From Pegoplata infirma (lineage: Eukaryota; Arthropoda; Insecta; Diptera; Anthomyiidae), in assembly GCA_963921195.1 (NCBI GenBank), contig OY992537.1, forward strand, positions 143,974,275 through 144,038,274: a DNA stretch of 64,000 nucleotides, read 5' to 3'. Each line of letters opens with the position of its first letter. Position 1 is the stretch's first letter. The notes under the pieces were generated by a model. The model ran no database searches. It worked only from the letters and a program-made list of their open reading frames with translations, and had not been told where the DNA came from. The position numbers and the translations under genes were made by a program. Below, one piece after another: positions 22,853-33,480 of this stretch.

Positions 22853-23391
22853 TAGCAAATAACAACTTTAAAAGACTTAGTTTTAAATAAATTGATCGTA
22901 TCTTATTATATCAAATTGATCTAACATATAGTAATATATGATTATATCCAATTAAATATGTTAGTCACTTGTACACAATTTTCAAAAAGACTTAGAAAAT
23001 TTTTGATAAAATTTGCAAAAAAAAAAAAAATTGGAATGACGTACATCGCTATTAGGGGCTTCCATGGTTAGCTTAAACAATAATTTTAATGTAGCGGTAT
23101 GCCTTATTTCCAAGTCATAGGCTTCCAAAGTGAAATAAGACTTTGGCTTATAAATTTGAAATTTTTCATGGAATCAGGAAATCAGAATTAGATTTGAGAT
23201 CGGGTTCCAAAAATCATTGATAATTTGATAATTTAAACCAAATATAGCTATTATTAACTATATAAATGCAATATAAATTTTTAAAAATGATTGCAAAAAT
23301 TTAAAAAGTAAAATTTTTTAAGTTCTAAAAAATCAAATGCAATAAAAAAGTGTTTTCCATTTAAAAAAAAATTAAAAAAATATATTTTTTT

Positions 23392-23832
23392 CTGGAATCG
23401 AACTCGGGTTCCCAAAAATGATAGATAGTTTTATAATAGATTAAATATAGTTATATATAACAATATAACAGCAATATGATTTTATAAAAATGATTGCAAA
23501 AATTCAAAAAAAGAAAAATTTTTAGTTCTAAAAAAATAAATGCAATAAAAAAGTGTTTTCTATTTAAAAAAAAATAAAAAAAAATATATTTTTTTTCTGG
23601 AATCGAACTCGGGTTCCCAAAAATTATAGATAATTTTATAATAAATCAAATATAGTTATATATAACTGTATAAAAGAAAAATAATTTTTTTAAAATGATT
23701 GCAAAAATTCCAAAAATTAAAATTTTTTAGTTCTAAAAAAATTAAACGCAATAAAAAAGTGTTTTCTATTTAAAAAAAATAAAAAAAAACTTTTTTTTTT
23801 CTCGACTGGGCCGGGAATCGAACTCGGGTTTC
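23392..23832 (-). repeat. Three spaced tRNA T-arm-like units in element B
   Basis: GGAATCGAACTCGGGTTCCC at 23,395 and 23,599 and GGAATCGAACTCGGGTTTCC at 23,814 are minus-strand T-arm/B-box matches, spaced 204 and 215 bp, each followed by ATAT-rich sequence and preceded by A-runs. They correspond to the units at 18,473-18,905. Confidence 0.7.
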
Positions 23833-24487
23833 CAAAAATCATATGTAATCTTATATGATACAATAAAAAGTTTTGTATAACCATATATGTTGACACACAA
23901 AAATAAATTTTGAAATACTGGCATATATAATTATATATGGCTAGTTGTTTGGTCAAAAAAATATTTTTTTTATACATGATTATATCAAAATATATATTCC
24001 ATTACATATGCGACCATTTATAAATATATATTGAGTTTAGACGAAATTTGCGTATATATAGTACCATACAAACACAGATATGTTATCGTTTAAAACACAT
24101 ATAATTATATCTAATATTTTTATTGGAAATTTTTTTAGTATGGAACCATATATAGTTTTAAATGGTACTATATTAGTAATATATAATTATACATAAATTG
24201 ATACTGAATTTTTTGTTTAGTAAAGTCCTATACATAATTAGATATTCAGTCACGTATAATAATGTATGAAATCGGACTTAATTTTATGTGCAACGTATGA
24301 TTACATCTACCATTTATATTTATATATTGTGAACAATATAATTAGATATGATTTTATATGACATCATTTAAAAAAATTGGAAAATTTCAAAGTGAGATAT
24401 AATTTTATACTTTGACTCATATAGTTGTATATGGTTTTATGAAAACATAAAATAATATACATTTATATAAATTCCTTTTTACTCGGG

Positions 24488-25495
24488 AAAATTTTAAAAA
24501 AGACTTCGACAATTTTTGTTAAAATTTGTGATTTTTTTTTTAGTTTATTTGCTGAGCTAATAGGGGGCTTAATACTGAGTTCAACAACATGATTTTCATC
24601 TTCCAATGCTCTTAACTTTCCAAGTTATAAAGCTTTAAAGTAAAAACGGTTTTTGGCTTATGAGCTTCACATTTTTCATCGGATCCAAATTTTCTTTCTG
24701 CCGTTGTATATTTAATAAAAATACCTTTAAAATGGTATAAAACACGTATAAACTTTTTTACTCACCAACGGCCAAATAATGAGTTTTAAGTTTTTTTCGG
24801 AAGTTTTTTCAGACAAAAATAAGTTTATCTCAAAATATTGCTAACATAAGTTCGAACCAAACTCACTTTAATTTATTGGCAACAAATAAAGCTTTGATTT
24901 GAGCTTGATCTGAGGACTTTAGCTCTCTTAAAACCAGAGATATTGATGGTTAAACATTAAAGTTTTAAAATATTTTTTTCTTCGGATTAAATAATATATA
25001 ATTATATCAAAATATTATTATTTTTGAAATATTTTTGTTAAAATTCAGGGATTTTATTTTTGTTTAGATTTGCAAAAAGAAAACACATTAAAAACACATT
25101 TAGATTAAAAAAAAAATTAAAAAAAAATTATTTTTTTCTTGACTTAGTCGGGAATCGAACTCAGGGTCCTCAAGAATTATATATTATCATATATGATGCA
25201 ATATAGAAAGTTATATTACTATATATAAATAATATTTATTTCTAAATATTATCATAAAAAATTAATTAATCAATATTTTTAAGTTTAGTAAAAAATTAAA
25301 GCTTCTAAACCATATTTTCTTTAAAAAAAAATTTAAAAAAAAACTTTTTTTCTTAGCTCAGCCGGGGATCGAACCCAGGGTCCCTAGGAACCATATATTA
25401 ACTTATATGATGTAATATATAAAATTATATAACTATAAGTAAATAATATTTATTTTTAGATTTTATCATAAAAATTTAATTGTTCAATATTATTA
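24488..25495 (-). mobile_element. Inverted partial copy of element A (A'), third part
   Basis: Mirrors 18,575-19,560 of element A, including the 480-bp module (24,490-24,960) and T-arm-like units at 25,147 and 25,362 (GGGGATCGAACCCAGGG). The match ends abruptly near 25,495, where Penelope-like sequence begins. Confidence 0.8.
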
Positions 25496-25760
25496 TTCTT
25501 GTGTATAGTTGACCTGTTATTTATGTTGTTTCATTATTTCGGCTTTAGGTCCTTTATAAATAATAAATAAAAACTTAAAATTTTATTTATATATTTATTT
25601 TATTTTTCCCAATATTTCGGCTAAAATCTCTAGCCATCATCAGGGGGATCTGGTTTTATTAAAAATACAAAAAATAACATTAAAAACACAAAACATTTTA
25701 CACAAACAAATTTTATATTTACATTTAAATAAATAAAAATAAAAGTTCAAAAACTCCCTA
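25496..25760 (-). mobile_element. Penelope-like element, 3' part with hammerhead motif
   Basis: Read on the minus strand this holds a hammerhead-like core followed by AT-rich sequence. Together with the GIY-YIG fragment at 30,050-30,259 on the same strand it looks like one Penelope-like element split by the LINE at about 25,760-30,040. The exact left edge of the LINE is not visible. Confidence 0.5.
25609..25645 (-). ncRNA. Hammerhead-ribozyme-like motif (minus strand)
   Basis: On the minus strand: CTGATGA, then GGCTA and TAGCC able to pair as stem II around a short loop, then GAAA and TATTGG. This is the conserved CUGAUGA / stem II / GAAA core. Hammerheads of this kind are known in Penelope-like retroelements. 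Cleavage activity is not shown. Confidence 0.6.
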
Positions 25761-25898
25761 CCGTGTAAACGTCAAAATTTTTCTGGTGATTATCAAAGTT
25801 TTTATTAATTTAAATTAAACCGATTAATTTACAAGTTTAAATAAACAAAACTTCGCATTTTATTAATCAAACTACGGGGAATTCAAATTATATGAAAT

Positions 25899-26879
25899 AT
25901 GCCTCCAAAAGGTCGCCGAAGCATTCAAAACAATAAAGTGATATGCACTCAATGTAACTTGGAAATCAAAGATGACGATGAGTTTATTGAATGTGACAAG
26001 TGCTCAAAAAAATATCATGTAGTTTGTACTGCATTGAATAAACGCGAATATGAGTATTTACTAAAACATGAAGAAGAAGAATTTGTGTGCCATTTGTGTG
26101 ATGGTAATAATAACAATAATAGTGGTACGCTTAAAAAAGAATTGAATGAGATAAAAACAGAACTGAAAAAGCTCGATCAGCTGTCGAATTTGCATGAAAC
26201 CATGACTTTTATGTCTAAGCAATACGATGACATATTGAGAGGAGTAGCTGAAAACAAAAAGAAATTGGAAATTGTGCAGAAGGAAAACAAGATGTTAAAA
26301 GAAGAAGTAAAAACATTACAAAATTCTGTAAGATTTTTAAACGATCAACGAGTCAGGAATGACTGTTTGATAAGAGGCGTTAAAGTGATAGATGGAATGT
26401 CTGCTGCAGATACTGTTTTGAAACTGTCCAGTGATGCCGGTGTAGAATTGCAACCAGAAGTTATTGATGAAGCTTATTTCATTAAGAAGAGGAATACATC
26501 GAGTGACAAGAAAAATGAAAATAACGAAGAAAAGCAGGTAATGGTGGTGAAGTTTAATTCTAAAAAAGCAAAAGACACGATGATGTCAATTAAACCAAAA
26601 TTAATGGAAAATGAATTAACAAAAAAAGTGTTTGTCAATGATTACTTGAGTAGAGAAACAATGAGTTTATTAAACTATGCCAAATCTCTAAAACAAGTTG
26701 GATACCGCAGCGTTTATGTTGTTGGTGGGAAAGTTTTTATTAAAAGAAGTGAGTTGTCCAAGCCAAAAATCGTAAGAAGTGAAGAAGAAATTGATGATCT
26801 GTTACTTGAAGCAGCCACTAACAAGCAAAAACGTAGATCGCAGCATTTAGCTCCTGATGAAGATTTCAACGATGTTTAA
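25899..26879 (+). CDS. LINE ORF1 protein with PHD-type zinc finger
   Basis: 326 codons, intact, starting at an ATG about 40 nt after a stop-rich leader. Residues 16-67 form a complete PHD-like C4HC3 set (C16, C19, C32, C35, H40, C43, C64, C67). A charged coiled coil follows at about 76-145, with LKKELNEIKTELKKLDQL. The C-terminal half (about 150-300) resembles the conserved ORF1 domain of CR1/Jockey-type elements that carry PHD fingers. Such proteins bind the element's RNA in the ribonucleoprotein particle. ORF2 starts 51 nt downstream on the same strand. A diverged relative lies at 32,007-32,950. No stop or frameshift is seen, so the insertion is fairly young. Confidence 0.85.
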   Translation: MPPKGRRSIQNNKVICTQCNLEIKDDDEFIECDKCSKKYHVVCTALNKREYEYLLKHEEEEFVCHLCDGNNNNNSGTLKKELNEIKTELKKLDQLSNLHETMTFMSKQYDDILRGVAENKKKLEIVQKENKMLKEEVKTLQNSVRFLNDQRVRNDCLIRGVKVIDGMSAADTVLKLSSDAGVELQPEVIDEAYFIKKRNTSSDKKNENNEEKQVMVVKFNSKKAKDTMMSIKPKLMENELTKKVFVNDYLSRETMSLLNYAKSLKQVGYRSVYVVGGKVFIKRSELSKPKIVRSEEEIDDLLLEAATNKQKRRSQHLAPDEDFNDV

Positions 26880-26930
26880 TCTTTATAAATAAATTGTATA
26901 TGTAAATATTTCTTATTTTATTCTTTTTTT

Positions 26931-29821
26931 ATGAGTAATAATCAATATTTTTCTAGTTTAAAATTATTCAAAAATTTTGTAAATAATAACAGAAGTTCAT
27001 TTTTTAACGTAATATCAATCAATATCAGAAGTTTTTCTTCAATTGAAAAGTTTAATAAGTTTAAAACTATAGTTGCCAGCCTACCCCGGCTACCCATAAT
27101 TATTGCTGTTCAGGAAACCTGGATTCGTAAAGATTTGTCTCAAATTTATAAAATAGCTGGTTATAATTCGGTTCATTGTTGTAGATCAGATAGTTATGGT
27201 GGTACATCAATTTTTATATCCGAAAGTTTAAAATACGAAGTAGAATCGTGTGTAAGTAATGACTTTGTTGAATCAATTGTTTTAGCACTAAACAGCAACA
27301 AATCCAATGGCAAACCAGTCAAATTTGTATCGTTTTATAGATCACCAAAGTGTGAAATGAATAGATTTCTGTCAAATTTGGAAAATATTTTAATCAATGT
27401 TGGTCGCAACCCATGTGTTTTTGTCGGTGACTCGAATATTGATACTTTAAATATAAATTTATCGGAAGATCTTATAAATTTACTTGCCAACTATGATTTT
27501 ATAAATCACCACACATTGGTTACCCGTCCCGATAGTGGTACTTCTATTGACCATGTTTATAGTAACATATCAAGTTCTTTTCGTATTAACTCAGTGGAAA
27601 ATAGACTTTCTGACCATAACCTCTTATCATGTGAAATAGAAATTGAAGCTCAATCCCAAGTTTTTAAGAGAGATGGACGATTATATTGTGATTATGACCG
27701 CGTGAAAAGCGAAATTCGAACTATTTTACCAAGTATATGTACAACTAGTGACCCATCACTCGATACTTCAACGTTGATATCGTGTGTTAGTAATGTTATT
27801 CAAACTTGTACAGTCGAAAAACAACATAAAAGTTTGATTCGGCATGAGATAACACCTTGGATAAATAGAAACTTACAAAAATTAATAGAGTTCAAAAAAA
27901 ATCTTTTGAAAATGAGAAGAAAAAAACCTGGTGAAACCGATATAGAGAAAAGGCTTAAACGTATAAGTGGTGTAATCAAACGAGCTTGCAAGGAGTCTAT
28001 GAATAACTTTTATAGGGACAATTTAAGCGAAATTCAACAAGATCCTAAAAAGTGCTGGAATTTCTTAAATGAAACTCTAGGTAGACAACAAACTAAGTCG
28101 ATTACAATAAAAGATTTAAATGGAGATATAATTTCAAATGATTTTCAAAAGGCCGAGATTCTTAATACTTACTTTGTGAAATCGATTAAGGACTTAAAAT
28201 TTCAAATGAATCAAATAACATCTGACTCGTGCAATTCGTTGAGAACGCTTGTTCAACCTAATTATAGATTTTGCTTAGAACACACCACGCATGATGAGTT
28301 GCAAAACATTGTGACTAATCTACCACACAATAAAAGTTGTGGCCATGATAACATATCACCTAAAGTACTGACAATGTGCTCTGATGTTTTGACACCTTAT
28401 TTAGTAAATGTTTTTAATAATATGGTAGATCGAAGTATATATCCTGAAATTTTAAAAATTCATAAAGTGGTTCCGATACCAAAAGAAAATAATGCCTCTA
28501 GTGCTGAAATGTTTAGACCAATAGCTGTATTATCTGTCATCGATAATGTATTTGAAAAAATTTTGTATAATCAAATTTCAGAATATATGAAGAATAATAA
28601 TTTATTAAACGACTATCAATATGGTTTTAGGAAAGGATGTGGTACCGAGGAAGCTGTTCTTAATGTCGTAAATTTCATTTGTAAGGGACTGGATGAAGGA
28701 TTTAGTGGCGTAGCTGGTATTTTTTTTGATCTAACAAAAGCTTTTGATCTCATAGACCATGATATTCTTGTAAAAAAACTAAGATATTATGGAATTTGTG
28801 GGAAAGAATTGTCTCTCTTAAAAAGTTACTTGGTAAATCGCAAACAATACGTTAAAATTAACGCAGATAAGAGCTTGTTTAAACCTGTCGAGCATGGTGT
28901 TCCGCAAGGCAGTGTTTTGGGGCCTTTACTCTTTACAATTTATCTTAATGACATAAAAAACCTTGGATTACATGGGAGGCTCTTTATTTATGCTGACGAT
29001 ATTTGTCTGTTTTACCCATATAAGCATGAAACCGTGGCAAAAGCTTATATGGAACGAGATGCTGCTCTTATTTTGGAATATACTAGAATTAATAAACTTA
29101 TATTGAATGCAAATAAAACAAAGTTGATTCGATTAAACCGTATTGCCACAATAACATAAACTTTAGTGTTTATGTTGATGGTCGTGAAATTTACGATGTC
29201 AACTCAATAAAGTACTTGGGTGTATATCTTCAGAGTAATTTGTCTTGGAACCAACACATACAACATATAAAAACAAAAGTTGCTCAAGGTACCGTTTTTT
29301 TGTACAAGTTTAAAAATAAATTTGATCGTAAAACAAAATTTTTAATATACACTGCCCTTATTCAAAGTCATTTGAATTACTTAACTGCCGTATATGGATG
29401 GAAGCAATGTAATGAGCTTAAATCACTTCAACGATGCCAAAATAAAGCCTTAAAAGTGGTTTCTAATCTTCCTATTACGTTCCCAACAATATCATTATAT
29501 AAGGATAAATTCAAATCAGTTTTGCCAGTTTTTGGTATTTACAAATTGCAAATTTTGATATATGTCTTTAAAATTGTACACAATATTGGTCATCACACGA
29601 TTCAGTTTACAAGGAATCAAGAGTTACATAATACAAGGAATAACAGCAATTTGTCAGTAGCAAGGTGTAGGTTGGAAACAACCAAACAAAGAATTGAATA
29701 TATGGGTAGTCATGAGTTTAATAACTTACCTCAATACTTAAAAATGATAAATAGAATTTCAATATTTAAAAAATCTTTGAAAGATTATTTATTTCAAAAT
29801 TTAGAAGAACTTCTGATGTAA
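26931..29821 (+). pseudogene. LINE ORF2: endonuclease and reverse transcriptase, one frameshift
   Basis: The first frame, 26,931-29,159 (742 codons), begins with an APE-type endonuclease: ISINIRSF, QETW, GDSNID, a TRPDSGTSIDHVYSN block and SDHNLL. The reverse transcriptase follows: FRPIAVLSVID, YQYGFRKGCGTEEA, FFDLTKAFDLIDHDIL, HGVPQGSVLGPLLFTIYLND, LFIYADDICLFYP and LNANKTKL. A single indel near 29,140 shifts to the frame that continues through SIKYLGVYL and the C-terminal domain to 29,821. All catalytic residues I can check are present. Sequence type is CR1/Jockey group. The 3' UTR ends in a stem-loop and a poly-A run at about 30,011-30,038. Apart from the frameshift this could be an active copy. 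Confidence 0.9.
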
Positions 29822-29927
29822 AATAGTTTTGATCTCAAAATGTATTAATATGATAAAAAATTATTTTATTATTTTATTTTTTCTCTCATTTTTGAATACT
29901 GATAATCATAATTAATATGTAATTTTT

Positions 29928-30006
29928 ACCAACTCGCCTCAACAATGCCTATAAGGCGCTGAGGCAACAAAAATGTACTGGATTATTGGAAAATAAATAA
30001 AAACTA

Positions 30007-30038
<32 letters not shown>
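29928..30038 (+). other. LINE 3' UTR stem-loop and poly-A tail
   Basis: GCCTCAACAATGCCTATAAG followed by GCGCTGAGGC forms a hairpin: GCCTCA pairs with TGAGGC and GCCT with AGGC inside. A pure A run closes the element. The same structure is found in the ORF1-only relative at 33,230-33,270, so it is probably the reverse transcriptase recognition site. Confidence 0.7.
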
Positions 30039-30049
30039 CACTTCACTAT

Positions 30050-30259
30050 TCAAGCTTTCCTTAATTTGTGTTTATCTATTGCATGTTTATAAATTTTTGC
30101 ACAATTTTCAGTGTCTCTCTTAAAATTTAATCTCTTTTCTGTCTCTTGATCTATGATATGTAACATCTCAAGTGTAAATCTCTTCTTGTAGTTGCACTCC
30201 CCCACCAATATGTCTACATTATCAAAATTTGGTTTATGACCTGTTAAAGTGCAGTGTGT
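30050..30259 (-). pseudogene. Penelope-like element, C-terminal GIY-YIG fragment
   Basis: An uninterrupted minus-strand frame of 69 codons ends in TGA at 30,052-30,050. It contains HCTLTGHKPNFDNVDIL, then YKKRFTLEMLHI and NFKRDTENCAKIY. The pattern H-x6-HxxxFDxxxxxIL followed by KRxxxEMxHI and a terminal DTE...IY is that of the C-terminal GIY-YIG endonuclease part of Penelope-like elements. The reverse transcriptase upstream is absent. The region to its right (30,260-30,480) is Penelope 3' sequence in the opposite orientation, an inverted-tail arrangement known for these elements. Confidence 0.75.
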
Positions 30260-30393
30260 TTAGTGTGCAGTTTTGTAAGTTCTTGTTGTTATTGTTATTA
30301 CTGTTTTGAAATTTTGTGAGCTTTGTTTTTTGTATTGATGTTTTTAACTTATTTTGTTGTTTTTCTTATTTATATTTTTGTGAAACATTAGAC

Positions 30394-30436
30394 TGTCCCT
30401 GATGAAGATATTCAAAGAATATCGAAATATTGGAAA
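30394..30436 (+). ncRNA. Hammerhead-ribozyme-like motif (plus strand)
   Basis: CTGATGA at 30,399-30,405 is followed by GATATT / AATATC, a perfect 6-bp stem II with a CAAAG loop, then GAAA at 30,424-30,427 and TATTGG. It is the counterpart, in inverted orientation, of the motif at 25,609-25,645. Only the core is scored here; helices I and III are short. Confidence 0.6.
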
Positions 30437-31077
30437 TATTTAAATAAATAAAAAAACATTTAAAACTTATGACCTTGAGCTTGAGTATTTATTCATTTGA
30501 TATTTTCTGTATATATAATTTATTTATTTTTTGTGTTTCTCTTATTTTTTGTGTATCCAGCACCTTTTGGATCTCATTGATAAACTTAAAAGCATAAAAT
30601 TAAAAGCATGTATATTAGGGCGGGTCGATTTTTTTTTGTCAAAAATCGTATAGCAAAAACATAATCTACAAGAAATTCTAAGAACATTTCCCAAAGAAAC
30701 CATGTTTCTAAAATCAAACCCTATACCGCGCCTAACGGCATAAAGATTTGTCCGTCCGTCCTTTTTTCATAAGCCAAACATAGAACTTGACTCCTTTTTG
30801 GGGTGTGTGTTAATTTTTGGTCTTTGATGTACTCTGAGGTACATAGTAAAATTTTATTGGCAACATTTTTGTAGAACATTTCATCCCCACCCTCCCATCC
30901 CCCTCTTTCGGGGTGTTTTTTGCGATTTGATAGAATAGAGCCAAAAAATACCGTTATGAGAGGGAGTTAGAGGGTTAATATGTTTCACAAAAATATTTTC
31001 CATAATATTTTCTACAAAGTTGCTGAACATACCCTACACCTCAGATGCAAAGAAAACATAGTTTTACATACCGATAT

Positions 31078-31685
31078 CACAGACTAATACAGACTCGACA
31101 TAAGTGACAGGTGTCAAAAAAGTAGTTCTTAACCATATGGTTAATTTTTTTCAAATTATTCTACGAATTAGGTTAGAAAGAGAAAGCTAATATAACGCGC
31201 CATTAGAAAAATGGATGCCAGATCGTTTTTTGTTGTTTCACTCACTCCTAAGTCGTAGAAAGTGTTGCCACAGACTAATACAGACTCGACATAAGTGACA
31301 GGTGTCAAAAAAGTAGTTCTGAACCATATGGTTAATATTTTCAAATTATTCTACGAATTAGGTTAGAAAGAGAAAACTAATATAACGCGCCATAAGAAAA
31401 ATAGATGCCAGATCGGTTTTTGTTGTTTCACTCACTCCTAACTCGTAGAAAGTGTTGCCATGTTAGCGTAAAACGGACTAAAAACCGCCCTGTTTTCTCC
31501 TAAAATCGCTTAGTTTTTCCCCATTTTTTTTTATAAAACTCTACTGTCGAGTCTGTTTATAGTCTGTGGTGTTGCCATGTTAGCGTAAGACGGACTAAAA
31601 ACCGCTCTGTTTTCTCCTAAAATCGCTTATTTTCACCCCATTTTTTTTCATAAAACTCTACTGTCGAGTCTGTATATAGTCTGTG
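31078..31685. mobile_element. CACAGAC-type miniature element with internal duplications
   Basis: Left end CACAGACTAATACAGACTCG and right end CGAGTCTGTATATAGTCTGTG-like are inverted repeats; CCGATAT flanks both sides (31,071-31,077 and 31,686-31,692). Inside, a 191-bp unit is duplicated head to tail (31,078 and 31,269), then a 117-bp unit (31,452 and 31,569). The result is two copies of the left half followed by two of the right half. No coding sequence. Confidence 0.8.
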
Positions 31686-32006
31686 CCGATATGCTGCTAG
31701 AACATATCCAGCGGCATCGTTTTACTAATTGACGCTGGATATAATTCGAAAAATTTTTGACCGGCAAGTATATTAGACATAATCCCTGAAATGAAAAAAT
31801 AAATAATTAGATTGATTTGAGATGAAAACGCCACAGACAGGGTTGGCAACCCTGTACCGTGATAGTCAAATTTTTTGCAATTTTAAAACGAGGATTTTTA
31901 ATATTAATTAAAAAAAGTCTATAATAAGTTTTTATTAACAAATTTAAGTGCACATAATAAATAAAAATCAAAGAATTTGAAAATTATCAAATATGTACGT
32001 CGTAGT

Positions 32007-32950
32007 CAAGCAAAAAGGAAAATAATTTGCGGCCAATGTAATATGGAAGTAGAAGAGAAGATAACTTTATCCAATGCGATAAATGCAACAAATACTATCA
32101 TGTAATTTGTTCTACAGTTGACAAACGTAGATATGAATATTTGTTAAAGCATGAGTCTGAAGAATATTTATGTCATCTCTGTGAAGATAATAGTGGTACC
32201 ATTAAAAGAGAATTGAGCGAGATCAAAACAGAATTAACAAAACTTGATCAGCTGTCTGCTTTGCAAGAGACTATAAACTTTATGTCTAACCAATTTGATG
32301 ATATTTTAAAAGGTGTCGAGGAAAATAAAAAAAAATTGGAAATTTTTCAGAAAGAAAACAAAGTTTTGAAAGCTGAAGTGGAAAATCTAAAAAAATCAGT
32401 GAAGTTTTTAAATGATCAAAGGGTGAAACATGACTGTTTATTAACTGGGGTAGATGCTAAGCCAGAGTTGTCTGCTGTTGAAATTTTTTTGAAGCTAACT
32501 TCCGATGTTGGTGTGGAAATGCAGCCAGAAAGTATTGAGGATGCTTATTTTATTAAACGGAAAAATGAGAAGCACAACGAATCATCTGATAAAAAGTTTA
32601 TGGTCGTTAAATTTAATTCAAAAAAATCAAAAGAAAAATTTATGTCGGTGAAGCCAAAACTGAAGGAGAATGAGTCTACGAAATCTGTTTTTGTGATGAA
32701 TTATCTTAGTAGAGAAACGTTAAATCTTTTAAATTATGCAAAAACTTTAAAAGAAGTTGGCTACCGGGCTGTTTATGTTTCTGGTGCAAGAGTTTGTTGT
32801 AAAATGAGTGAGTTGTCCAAACCAAAAATCATTCTTAGTGAAGACGATGTTGATAAACTGCTCTTGGAGGCCACAACAAACAGAGAGAAAAATCGTAGAT
32901 CACAGACTAATGATGCTAATGATGAAGATGCCGTGTATATATCATTATAA
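32007..32950 (+). pseudogene. ORF1 of an ORF1-only LINE relative
   Basis: Homologous over its length to the ORF1 at 25,899-26,879: PHD finger (ICGQCNMEVEE, then after a frameshift CDKCNKYYHVICS and YLCHLC), coiled coil (IKRELSEIKTELTKLDQL), conserved middle (DDILKGVEENKKKLEIFQKE) and the C-terminal motif YAKTLKEVGYRAVYV. A one-base shift near 32,062 breaks the finger and the start is degraded, leaving the long open part 32,141-32,950. There is no ORF2: the stop is followed by a 3' UTR with the same stem-loop as the full LINE and a poly-A run at about 33,338-33,355. This is comparable to half-LINE (HAL1-like) elements. Divergence from the other copy is large, so it is a separate lineage. Confidence 0.8.
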
Positions 32951-33229
32951 AAACTTTAAGTTTTTGGAAGTTTTGCATTAAATAATTTTTAAATTGAAAT
33001 TTCTAATTCAAAATTAAAAAAAAAAAACAAAGAAATGAGAAATTTAAATTTTCTGTTCAAAATCAGCCGGAAATTATGATTAAAATATTGAATACAGCTA
33101 GTAAAACAATATTATTTTTTTTATGATTGTTGATAAACGCCAAATTTTTAACTTTTTTATCTTTTAACTTTTTTTTTTATGTTAAAATAAATTAAATTTT
33201 ATTTTTATAATTTAAGTTTTATATATTTT

Positions 33230-33355
33230 GCCAACTAGCCTCTACAATGCCTTTAAGGCGCTGTGGCAAAACTATTGTAATGATTATTATTAAAAATGAT
33301 TTAATAAACTTTACTTGTGAAAATAATTAAAAACTCAAAAAAAAAAAAAAAAAAA
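33230..33355 (+). other. 3' UTR stem-loop and poly-A of the ORF1-only element
   Basis: GCCAACTAGCCTCTACAATG followed by CCTTTAAGGCGCTGTGGC matches the stem-loop at 29,928-29,968. The inner GCCT/AGGC helix and loop position are kept although the flanking 3' UTR has diverged. Confidence 0.65.
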
Positions 33356-33430
33356 TCGCTGCTTTTATCGTTTATCCATGATAATTTTACTCTATTATTT
33401 ATTTTATATTGGGCTGCACTATATTAACAT

Positions 33431-33480
33431 GTAGCGAGAAACTCTGAAAGGAAGCGCAGGGGTTGTGGGTTCAATTCCCT
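33431..33480 (+). repeat. tRNA-like sequence (A and B boxes)
   Basis: TAGCGAGAAACTCTG at 33,432 resembles a Pol III A box and GGGTTCAATTCCC at 33,467 contains a B box at about the right spacing. The rest does not fold as a tRNA. It may be the head of a degraded SINE. Confidence 0.35.

Larger units (their letters stand above)
22271..24487 (-). mobile_element. Element B, CCCGAGTAAAAA family, AA target duplication
   Basis: Ends CCCGAGTAAAAAA and TTTTTTACTCGGG are flanked by AA (22,269-22,270 and 24,488-24,489). The left arm at about 19,570 shows the empty site, and removing B with one AA restores it. Read on the minus strand the order equals element A: AT-rich tract, three T-arm-like units (23,832 to 23,392), a diverged version of the 480-bp module (about 23,230 to 23,030), a tRNA-like module (22,852-22,773), then tandem 86-bp units, then the terminus. 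The 86-codon frame at 23,717-23,977 is low-complexity. No transposase is present. Confidence 0.85.
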
